Shown: one piece after another, positions 6,658 through 12,716 of the stretch
How positions within the stretch are numbered: the first letter of the stretch is position 1
Layout of the letters: each line of letters begins with the position of its first letter
Source: Fidelibacterota bacterium
GTDB taxonomy: Bacteria > Fidelibacterota > Marinisomatia > Marinisomatales > UBA1611
Length of the DNA stretch: 12,716 bases
Reading direction: 5' to 3'
NCBI GenBank assembly: GCA_012964275.1
Contig: DTUG01000114.1
Location: 1 to 12,716 of the forward strand
Position numbers and translations under genes: made by a program
Notes under the pieces: model-generated
The model's database searches: none
What the model saw: the letters and a program-made list of their open reading frames with translations, nothing else
Told to the model about the DNA's origin: nothing

Positions 6658-7280
6658 TTGTTATGAGTGTTGATGCTAAGCTTGTGAAACAGTTGCGAGA
6701 TAAAACCGGTGCCGGGATGATGGACTGTAAAAAAGCACTGGTAGAATCAAATGGTGATCTTGAAAAAGCTGTCGATCATTTAAGGAAATCCGGAATTGCT
6801 AAAGCAGCAAGAAAAGGTACCCGTGAAACAAAAGAAGGCCTGGTATTTTCTTATATCCATGCGGGGGAGCGCTTAGGTGTATTGGTGGAGATCAATTGCG
6901 AAACTGATTTTGTTGCCAAGACCGAAGGGTTTTCTGATCTGGCACGTAACCTGGCCATGCAGATAGCTGCAACAAACCCAATAGCTGTCGATAGAAAAAA
7001 TATTTCTGAGTCGATTTTGAACCGTGAAAAAGAAATTTATATTGAACAGGCAAAATCATCGGGGAAACCGGATAATATTATTGAAAAAATGATTGATGGA
7101 AGGTTGAATAAATTTTATCAGGAAAACTGCTTAATGGAGCAGGCTTTTATCAAAGATCCTGATAAAAAGGTTCAAGACCTGGTTACTGAAACCATCGCCA
7201 CTTTGGGTGAAAATATCAGCATTAACCGCTATATCCGTTTCGCTGTGGGCGAAACAGGACCCACCAACGGTCAATTATAA
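6654..7280 (+). CDS. tsf: elongation factor Ts, short form
   Basis: The guanine-nucleotide exchange factor that recycles EF-Tu. An N-terminal UBA-like domain includes LVKQLRDKTGAGMMDCKKAL, followed by an ExNGDLEKAVDHLRKSG segment. The signature INCETDFVAKTEGF (TDFV at residues 84-87) marks the first core subdomain. At 208 residues it is much shorter than the E. coli protein (283) and close to the single-core form of Thermus, which works as a dimer. The ATG at 6654 overlaps the rpsB stop with AGGA 3 nt upstream. An in-frame ATG at 6663 gives the more usual N terminus MSVDAKLVKQ, so the true start could be either. Coupled to rpsB, as in most bacteria. Confidence 0.96.
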   Translation: MIVMSVDAKLVKQLRDKTGAGMMDCKKALVESNGDLEKAVDHLRKSGIAKAARKGTRETKEGLVFSYIHAGERLGVLVEINCETDFVAKTEGFSDLARNLAMQIAATNPIAVDRKNISESILNREKEIYIEQAKSSGKPDNIIEKMIDGRLNKFYQENCLMEQAFIKDPDKKVQDLVTETIATLGENISINRYIRFAVGETGPTNGQL

Positions 7281-7291
7281 TTCCTGATCAT

Positions 7292-8008
7292 ATGTCTGAA
7301 CCGCTGTATAGCCGCGTTCTCCTTAAACTCAGTGGAGAAGTGCTGGCTGGTAAACAGGGGTTTGGGATTGATCCTGGAAAAGCTCTTTATCTGGCTCAGC
7401 AGGTAAAATCTATCCATGATTTAGGTGTCAAAATTGGCCTTATCATCGGTGCCGGAAATATTTTCCGCGGCATCCAGGCTGCCGGACAGGGAATGGATCG
7501 GGTAACGGGTGACTATCTGGGAATGCTGGCGACCATTATGAATGCTATTGCTGTTCAGGATGCTTTGGAAAAAGAAGGCTGTGAAACCAGAACCTTATCT
7601 GCCATCAGTGTTGACCAGATTGCTGAACCCTATATTCGGCGCAGAGCTATTCGGCATTTGGATAAAGGCCGCATTGTCATCATGGCTGGAGGTACTGGAA
7701 ACCCATTTTTTACAACCGATTCTGCCGCTGCTCTCCGGGCCACCGAACTGGGAGCTGAAGTGGTTCTGAAAGGGACGAAGGTGGATGGGGTCTATGATAA
7801 AGATCCCCTGGTTCATGCGGATGCAAAAAAATATAATTCTATTACTTATTCAAAAGTGATTCGAGATAATATTCGTGTGATGGATTTAACAGCGATCACT
7901 CTCTGTAAAGAAAATAATTTGCCTATTCGGGTGTTTAATATCAATAATCCCGGAGACTTGATAGGGATTTTTATGGGTAGTAAACTAGGTACTATCGTAG
8001 CTGAATAA
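7292..8008 (+). CDS. pyrH: UMP kinase
   Basis: Phosphorylates UMP to UDP with ATP; bacterial UMP kinases are hexamers of the amino-acid kinase fold, usually activated by GTP and inhibited by UTP. The 238-residue product shows VLLKLSGEVLAG (9-20), the glycine loop IIGAGNIFRG (51-60), DYLGMLATIMNAIA (74-87), GGTGNPFFTTDSAAALRA (133-150), LKGTKVDGVYDKDP, and the C-terminal NINNPGDLIGIFMG. No clear Shine-Dalgarno precedes the ATG. It lies 11 nt after tsf and abuts frr (the ATG of frr follows the TAA directly). The tsf-pyrH-frr order is widely conserved. Its product UMP/UDP pool is what PyrR senses upstream, a functional link within this window. Confidence 0.97.
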   Translation: MSEPLYSRVLLKLSGEVLAGKQGFGIDPGKALYLAQQVKSIHDLGVKIGLIIGAGNIFRGIQAAGQGMDRVTGDYLGMLATIMNAIAVQDALEKEGCETRTLSAISVDQIAEPYIRRRAIRHLDKGRIVIMAGGTGNPFFTTDSAAALRATELGAEVVLKGTKVDGVYDKDPLVHADAKKYNSITYSKVIRDNIRVMDLTAITLCKENNLPIRVFNINNPGDLIGIFMGSKLGTIVAE

Positions 8009-8566
8009 ATGCTGGACGAAATTCATCAAGATGGCGAACACCGAATGGATCAGGCTACTAGCCATACACAAGGTGAATTGAATAAGATTCGCACTGGCCG
8101 CGCCAATCCGGAAATGTTTAATTCAATCATGGTAGAATATTATGGTACGTTAACACCTTTAAATCAAGTGTCTACCATCTCAGTGCCTGAACCTAGACTT
8201 ATTACCCTACATCCCTATGAAAAAACGCTAATTCCCGTCATTGAAAAGGCCATTATGAATGCAAATATGGGATTTACACCTGGTAATAATGGTACATCTG
8301 TACTGATTCCTATCCCTCATCTATCTGAAGATCGGCGGGTAGAATTAAACCGGTTTGTACATAAATTGGTGGAGGATGGCCGGGTTGCAGTACGGAATGT
8401 TCGCCGGGATGTACTCCATCATCTTCATGAATACGGTAAAGAAGAACAAATCAGCGAGGATGAGATAAAACGACAGGAAGATGATATACAAAAACTCACT
8501 GACGATCATATTAAGCGGCTGAATGAAATTCAGGAGCAAAAGGAAAGTGAGATTCTGGAAGTTTGA
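8009..8566 (+). CDS. frr: ribosome recycling factor
   Basis: Splits post-termination ribosomes together with EF-G. At 185 residues it has the standard length. Seen: the helical N terminus with ELNKIRTGRANPEMF (family LxxIRTGRAxP), YYGTLTPLNQVSTISVPEPRLI, NMGFTPGNNGTSVLIPIPHLSEDRR (family N.G..P..DG..IR...P.LTEERR, here NNG for NDG), and a C-terminal three-helix region ending KLTDDHIKRLNEIQEQKESEIL. The ATG abuts the pyrH stop with no Shine-Dalgarno sequence, so initiation is probably coupled to pyrH translation. Last gene of the cluster; a strong terminator follows after about 20 nt. Confidence 0.97.
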   Translation: MLDEIHQDGEHRMDQATSHTQGELNKIRTGRANPEMFNSIMVEYYGTLTPLNQVSTISVPEPRLITLHPYEKTLIPVIEKAIMNANMGFTPGNNGTSVLIPIPHLSEDRRVELNRFVHKLVEDGRVAVRNVRRDVLHHLHEYGKEEQISEDEIKRQEDDIQKLTDDHIKRLNEIQEQKESEILEV

Positions 8567-8585
8567 TGCTTAAGCTCATTTGAAA

Positions 8586-8613
8586 AAAAAGCCCCGGGGA
8601 ACCGGGGCTTTTT
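8586..8613. terminator. strong bidirectional terminator between frr and nrdJ
   Basis: A perfect 12-bp inverted repeat, AAAAAGCCCCGG / CCGGGGCTTTTT, closes the GNRA-type loop GGAA. A-tract and T-tract flanks give U-runs on both strands, so it ends the translation cluster and the converging nrdJ transcript. Confidence 0.94.
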
Positions 8614-8638
8614 CATTTGATATATTCACTATGTTAGT

Positions 8639-11065
8639 TTAATCACATTTTGACCAACCACAGTGATGGCAGGTGAGACAACCCCCTTCTTTGAAAACAG
8701 TATGATTATTGCATTTTTTACAAATCGTTATTCCTTCTGGAATTGTGGGCTCTTGCTTTTCTCCGTTGGTCTCATCTGCCATAGGAGCCATGGTAATCAA
8801 CAATTTTTGGTCGCCTTCCTGGTCTTCAGTATCATCTGTCTGTTGCCGTATTTCATGAAGGTAGTCATCCAACGCTTTTCCTATAGCGTCTGGTGTGGAC
8901 AGGATCAAGCGGCCGTCCTCCCAAGTTGGGTTGGGTCCGGAAATACCCTTTAGCTGTCGCACGACTGATTCAGGATTAACACCGGATCGTAAAGCGAGCG
9001 AGATCAAGCGGCTGATAGCTTCTGATTGAGCAGCGGCATTTCCTCCGGCCTTTCCAATAGTTGTGAAGACTTCGCACAAACCGTCTTCATCTTCATTGAT
9101 TGTGATATATAGTGATCCTTCCCCGGTTCTGATTCGACGGGTCACTCCTTGCGTTTGATTAGGGCGGCTTCGCGGATGTTTGGCGACCCTGCTGTCATCT
9201 TTTATTTCTGTAGTTTCGGCAGTTGGTTGCTCGCTGGTTTCCTGCACTTTTTTATTTGAGATCAAGATACCTTCCCGGCTGCCTTCGCGATAAACTGTAA
9301 TTCCCTTCAGTCCGTATTCATAAGCGGTCATATAAATATCAGCCACCGTATCTACTGTGATATCTTCAGACAGGTTGACCGTGGATGATATTGATGAGTC
9401 AATATATTTTTGAATAGCTCCCTGCATCTTCACCCTAAAATAGGGATCAATATTGTGGGCAGTAACCACATGATCAGGTAAATTTTCATCATTCCCGTAA
9501 AGTTCTTTTATGATCGGATGATAAACTGTGTATTCATCAAATTCCCTACCATAACTGTCGTTCTTTTTTACGCGGCGCTTGTAGGATGTGGCGAAAATAG
9601 GCTCAATACCGGATGTTACTCGGGCCACGATCGCCCCGCTGCCTGTTGGAGCCACCGTGGTTAATGTACAGTTGCGAATCCCATATTTCTTTATTTTTGC
9701 TTTTATTGATTTTGGCAGATTTTTAATAAATTTACTTTTATTGTAGCCTTCCCAGTTAAAGTTTGGGAATTGTTCTTTTTCCTGTGATAATTCAATGCTG
9801 GTTTCATAGGCGGCATCGCGGAACATGGACATGATTTGTTCCACGGTCTGCAGGGCATCTTCACTATCATATTTGATGCCCATGCGCACCAGCATGTCAC
9901 CCAGACCTAGAATTCCCAGGCCGACTCGGCGGTCATTGGATGCATTCATTTTTTGTTCTTCTAGAGCATGCCGATCCATATTATAGTCGATTACATTATC
10001 CAGAAATCGTGTGGCTACGGCTACTGTGTCCTTGAATTCTTCTATCATGAAATTCTTATTATCATCCACAAATCGATCGAGGTTGACTGCTCCCAGGTTA
10101 CAGCAGCCGCCATCGGGGAGGGGCTGTTCAGCACAGGGGTTGGTTGAGACCAAAGGTGAACAATACTCAGCATTATGATAATCTGTCATCGTATCCCAGA
10201 AAATCAGGCCTGGCTCTGCACTAGTATGGGCGTGCAGGTTGATTTTGTCCCATAGCTCTTTAGCCTTGACGGTTTTATATACCTGTTTATCATAATGGAG
10301 ATCAAAATCATCATCATTTTTAACTGCGTCCATGAACTTGTGTGTGAGCAAAACGGATACATTGGAATATTTCACCATGTTGATGTCTCCAGTTTTGATC
10401 TCGATAAATTTTTCAATATCTGGGTGATCTACTCTCAAGGTCTGCATATTAGCGCCACGGCGTCCATGCTGAGCAATGGTATTAGTATTTTCGCTGAAGA
10501 GGTTCATAAAACCAGTGGGCCCACAGGAATTGCCGCCGGTTCCGTTAATTGTATCACCTGCAGGTCGTAAAACGGATAGATCATGGCCGCAGCCGCCACC
10601 ATATTTGTAGGTTAGGGCTTCCTGGATAATTGTTTTGTAAATGGAATTAATGGAGTCATCTTTGATGCCTACTACATAACAATTATTTAAGGTAGTGGTA
10701 ATATCTTTCCTCCCGGCCCCATGCATGATCCGGCCACCAGGCACAAATTTGAAATCTTCAAGAATGGAGAAAAATTTCTTTTCCCATTTTTTCCTCAGGG
10801 CTTTAGTTTTCTCAACTGAAGCTAATGCTTGAGACTGACGGACCCATAACGCCCAGGGATGCGTTTCCCAGGGAGCCAGGTATTTCTGCTTGAGAACATC
10901 TGCTCCAAGATTGTCATTATTATAATAGGCATTGACGCGATACTGGTCTGGTATGTTTGATTCTTCTGAATCTTTTTGGCGATCCAAAATTGACTGAATT
11001 AATGGTTCAACAGAACGTTTTCCCGGTTGATTCAGCGGTAGATTTAATTCAATTGCTTCGGCCAT
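8639..11065 (-). CDS. nrdJ: adenosylcobalamin-dependent (class II) ribonucleoside-diphosphate reductase
   Basis: Reduces ribonucleotides to deoxyribonucleotides using a thiyl radical generated from coenzyme B12, so it needs no oxygen and no NrdB. The product is 808 residues. Redox Cys129 lies in NNCYVVGI; N309-P-C311-A-E313 gives the catalytic Asn, thiyl-radical Cys and Glu, and Cys322 in CCNLG is the partner Cys; the 11-residue C311-C322 spacing equals that of Thermotoga NrdJ. APTGSG at 472-477 is the family phosphate-loop region. A TSCPD-type domain spans about 646-735, with Gly and Thr where Cys often occurs. The C-terminal zinc-ribbon-like arm has Cys 782, 785, 796, 799, 802 and 807. AAGGA 8 nt upstream supports the ATG at 11065. 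No ATP-cone is evident at the N terminus. No intein was seen. Confidence 0.95.
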   Translation of the reverse strand: MAEAIELNLPLNQPGKRSVEPLIQSILDRQKDSEESNIPDQYRVNAYYNNDNLGADVLKQKYLAPWETHPWALWVRQSQALASVEKTKALRKKWEKKFFSILEDFKFVPGGRIMHGAGRKDITTTLNNCYVVGIKDDSINSIYKTIIQEALTYKYGGGCGHDLSVLRPAGDTINGTGGNSCGPTGFMNLFSENTNTIAQHGRRGANMQTLRVDHPDIEKFIEIKTGDINMVKYSNVSVLLTHKFMDAVKNDDDFDLHYDKQVYKTVKAKELWDKINLHAHTSAEPGLIFWDTMTDYHNAEYCSPLVSTNPCAEQPLPDGGCCNLGAVNLDRFVDDNKNFMIEEFKDTVAVATRFLDNVIDYNMDRHALEEQKMNASNDRRVGLGILGLGDMLVRMGIKYDSEDALQTVEQIMSMFRDAAYETSIELSQEKEQFPNFNWEGYNKSKFIKNLPKSIKAKIKKYGIRNCTLTTVAPTGSGAIVARVTSGIEPIFATSYKRRVKKNDSYGREFDEYTVYHPIIKELYGNDENLPDHVVTAHNIDPYFRVKMQGAIQKYIDSSISSTVNLSEDITVDTVADIYMTAYEYGLKGITVYREGSREGILISNKKVQETSEQPTAETTEIKDDSRVAKHPRSRPNQTQGVTRRIRTGEGSLYITINEDEDGLCEVFTTIGKAGGNAAAQSEAISRLISLALRSGVNPESVVRQLKGISGPNPTWEDGRLILSTPDAIGKALDDYLHEIRQQTDDTEDQEGDQKLLITMAPMADETNGEKQEPTIPEGITICKKCNNHTVFKEGGCLTCHHCGWSKCD

Positions 11066-11073
11066 TTACGTTT

Positions 11074-11078
11074 TCCTT
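11074..11078 (-). promoter_or_regulatory. ribosome-binding site of nrdJ
   Basis: AAGGA on the minus strand, 8 nt before the ATG at 11065. Confidence 0.7.
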
Positions 11079-11165
11079 TGGTATGTGCGGTGTACGTGGT
11101 TCGTATTTCCTGAAAGGGCAGGAGGGCTGACAAATGAAAGCGAAATTTTTCGCTCGGTTGGCTAG

Positions 11166-11211
11166 ACACAATATAGAAAATGTACATAAAAACAGACAAG
11201 CGGTATTGTGA
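11166..11211. promoter_or_regulatory. inverted CACAATA / TATTGTG pair, possible NrdR boxes
   Basis: CACAATA (11167-11173) and its exact inverse TATTGTG (11204-11210) flank the candidate nrdJ promoter. Each is a good half of the known NrdR box (ACACWATATATWGTGT): the first 10 bases of 11166-11181 fit, as does the right half of 11196-11211. The two 16-mers start 30 bp apart, close to the 31-32 bp of known tandem NrdR boxes. The inner halves match poorly. Confidence 0.4.
11170..11199 (-). promoter_or_regulatory. candidate nrdJ promoter
   Basis: On the minus strand, TTGTCT (11194-11199) and TATATT (11170-11175) are separated by 18 nt, a reasonable sigma-70-type promoter. It would give an untranslated leader of roughly 100 nt. 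That leader contains two small hairpins (11139-11154 and 11108-11123). I found no B12-box-like sequence in it, so it is not a recognisable cobalamin riboswitch. Confidence 0.45.
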
Positions 11212-11283
11212 GAAAAAATCATTTTTTTGACAAACTAGTCAATATTTTATGTGCGTATTGGCTAGGTCTTTATTTTGATACGT

Positions 11284-11311
11284 TTTACAAAGAATAGTAA
11301 AAATTGATAAT
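11284..11311 (+). promoter_or_regulatory. candidate promoter of the metalloprotease gene
   Basis: TTTACA (11284-11289), a 16-nt spacer and GATAAT (11306-11311), each one base from the sigma-70 consensus. The start would fall near 11318, leaving a very short leader. The rest of the 266-nt divergent intergenic region holds the nrdJ promoter and leader and no gene I can see. Confidence 0.3.
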
Positions 11312-11319
11312 GCTAAATT

Positions 11320-11323
11320 AGGA
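11320..11323 (+). promoter_or_regulatory. ribosome-binding site of the metalloprotease gene
   Basis: AGGA, 8 nt before the ATG at 11332. Together with the signal peptide that starts there, it fixes the start. Confidence 0.6.
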
Positions 11324-11331
11324 AACCAAAT

Positions 11332-12716
11332 ATGAAAGCAAATTTTAATGTAATCTTTTTCATGATCATTTTAATGAGCATGACCACTGCCCAAACCCTG
11401 GATGAAGAGCACCGCCTGGTTTGTGGGAATTTCGATTTTGGAGTTATTCCCAAGGCAGCCAGGCAGTTTGCAATTGAAGAAAGAGGTCGCGATGAACAGT
11501 ATGGCATCAACCTGGCTTTCCAAATCATCTACGGTCGATATGCCCATACAGACATCACCCTGTACCTGACTATAAATGAGCATTTTGAAGGTGCTTCTTT
11601 CCTTGTCTTTGATACCTTCACAAAACACTACATCATGGACGACTGGATGCAGTTCACTGAACCAAACCAATCGATTGGTTTGACTATAGCGGACCGAGCT
11701 GGCCCGCACTACCTCCGCATTTATGCACCCCATGACAGTGCTGCCGTTTCCGGTTACATAATTGATGAAAATAATAATGTGCTCAGCAGTTGGGGTGATG
11801 CGGAGTTTCTAACCTGGCAGTCAGGGTCATCATCCAGCAGTGTTTACATCCAGTTTGATACAGGCCCGGGAGATACAGATGTGGGCAATACGCCGGATGA
11901 TGAAATTATGCGGGCTGTTGAACGGCTGAACTACCGTCACCAGAATTCTAATTCACCCTTTCATTTTGAGATCGATACGATACATCATGTTCACAATAAT
12001 AGCTGGGCTATGGGTGAGGATCTTTATGACACATGGGAATCGGTTTATGAACTCTCTTATAATCCCACGGAAATCCTGAATATATTTACCGTCATTGGCT
12101 TCCATTACGATCTGGGTCTTGGCGGCGTGGGCGTCAATCCTTGGTATCTAGAATCCTGGGATTCCGTTTTTTACCGGGTATCCATGAAAGGTATTTATCT
12201 CACAGATCTATCAGCCGAGGAAGGACGGGATCATGTCTTTGATCATGAAGTGGGGCATAGCCTGGGACTGCTCCATACTTTTAACTACGGCTGTGACCTA
12301 GGTACGCATGGGGATTATGTGCTGGATACTCCGACCCACGCCTATGCAAACTATGTCTGCGATTACTCTGTGGATTCCTGCCCGGATGGCCCGGGGAACG
12401 ACCCGGTGGATAACTGCATGAATTATGTTTATGGCTCAGAGTGCCAGATGGGATTTACTGTGGGACAGCACGGCCGAAGCCTCTGGGCCATTGAACAATG
12501 GGTGCCAACCTTGATCGACTTAATTGACGATGTGACCAGTGTTCCGGAAGATTATACCACGATCCAGGAAGCGCTTGATTCTGCAGAAACGGGATATACG
12601 ATCCATGTGAGCCCCGGCACTTATGTTGAGAATATTATTTGGCCGAATACAGGCGGGCTAAGACTGATCGGCTCCGGGCCGGATTCCACCATCATAGATG
12701 GGAATCAAACCAATAG
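11332..12716 (+). CDS. secreted pappalysin-like (M43) metalloprotease with beta-helix region, 3' end outside the window
   Basis: The frame is open from ATG 11332 to the right edge (461 complete codons), so the gene is cut by the window. Residues 1-20 form a signal peptide (hydrophobic core, likely cleavage after TTA). Residues about 21-180 are beta-rich and not recognised. The zinc site HEVGHSLGLLH is at 305-315 (His305, Glu306, His309, His315), followed by HTF, a conserved-type Cys321, GDYVLDTP (327-334), Cys residues 343, 350, 362 and 371, Met363 as likely Met-turn (NCMNY), and FTVGQ (375-379): the order of the M43 cytophagalysin/pappalysin family. From about 404, VPEDYTTIQEALDSA, HVSPGTYVENI and STIIDGNQ are typical of the first coil of a pectin-lyase-like beta-helix. 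An extracellular or surface protease is inferred; substrate unknown. A C-terminal sorting domain may follow but is not visible. Confidence 0.88.
   Translation, partial: MKANFNVIFFMIILMSMTTAQTLDEEHRLVCGNFDFGVIPKAARQFAIEERGRDEQYGINLAFQIIYGRYAHTDITLYLTINEHFEGASFLVFDTFTKHYIMDDWMQFTEPNQSIGLTIADRAGPHYLRIYAPHDSAAVSGYIIDENNNVLSSWGDAEFLTWQSGSSSSSVYIQFDTGPGDTDVGNTPDDEIMRAVERLNYRHQNSNSPFHFEIDTIHHVHNNSWAMGEDLYDTWESVYELSYNPTEILNIFTVIGFHYDLGLGGVGVNPWYLESWDSVFYRVSMKGIYLTDLSAEEGRDHVFDHEVGHSLGLLHTFNYGCDLGTHGDYVLDTPTHAYANYVCDYSVDSCPDGPGNDPVDNCMNYVYGSECQMGFTVGQHGRSLWAIEQWVPTLIDLIDDVTSVPEDYTTIQEALDSAETGYTIHVSPGTYVENIIWPNTGGLRLIGSGPDSTIIDGNQTN

Noticed and set aside
8639..11065. Intein or split form of NrdJ
   Set aside because: The frame is continuous, of normal length, and the catalytic motifs have normal spacing.
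11066..11331. Cobalamin riboswitch upstream of nrdJ
   Set aside because: No B12-box-like or other conserved cobalamin riboswitch segment could be read on the minus strand; only small unrelated hairpins.
11313..11733. Open frames on the minus strand inside the metalloprotease gene
   Set aside because: They overlap a gene with signal peptide, M43 catalytic motif and good ribosome site on the plus strand, and show no domain of their own.
1..12716. CRISPR array, insertion sequence, prophage or defence system
   Set aside because: No repeat array, transposase, integrase or defence-type gene was found; gene content is housekeeping with conserved order.

Overview
The window is an ordinary stretch of bacterial chromosome, mostly core housekeeping genes, with a few lineage-specific touches. 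The layout suggests a Gram-negative bacterium of the Fibrobacteres-Chlorobi-Bacteroidetes (FCB) superphylum, possibly a Marinimicrobia-like lineage. The reasons are the run rplM-rpsI-rpsB-tsf, a Spy-like outer-envelope lipoprotein, a secreted M43-type metalloprotease leading into a beta-helix, and several genes with no visible Shine-Dalgarno sequence. This placement is inference from context; no 16S rRNA gene is present.

Left edge to 2.0 kb: the 3' part of miaA (tRNA A37 prenylation) converges on a minus-strand lipoprotein gene. A bidirectional hairpin terminator lies between them. The lipoprotein is built from an internally duplicated LTxxQ (Spy/CpxP-like) unit.

2.0-4.9 kb: a pyrimidine operon pyrR-pyrB-pyrC. 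It is preceded by a leader in which a complete PyrR attenuator can be reconstructed by base pairing: a PyrR-binding hairpin, a competing antiterminator, and a terminator with nine U residues. pyrB and pyrC overlap by 4 nt.

4.9-8.6 kb: a compact translation cluster rplM, rpsI, rpsB, tsf, pyrH, frr with gaps of 0-11 nt or overlaps, ended by a strong symmetric terminator. rpsI starts at TTG. EF-Ts is the short form. S2 carries an acidic tail. I see no terminator between pyrC and rplM, so pyr transcription may run into this cluster, which also contains the pyrimidine gene pyrH.

8.6-11.1 kb: a minus-strand gene for an adenosylcobalamin-dependent (class II) ribonucleotide reductase. It has a candidate promoter flanked by inverted NrdR-like half-sites and no recognisable cobalamin riboswitch.

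11.3 kb to the right edge: a secreted pappalysin-like (M43) zinc metalloprotease gene, cut by the window just after a beta-helix (pectin-lyase-like) region begins.

No mobile element, CRISPR array, tRNA or rRNA gene was seen, and no convincing novel multi-gene system. The most interesting points are the pyr attenuator and its possible reach into the ribosomal-protein genes, the duplicated LTxxQ lipoprotein, and the nrdJ promoter architecture.
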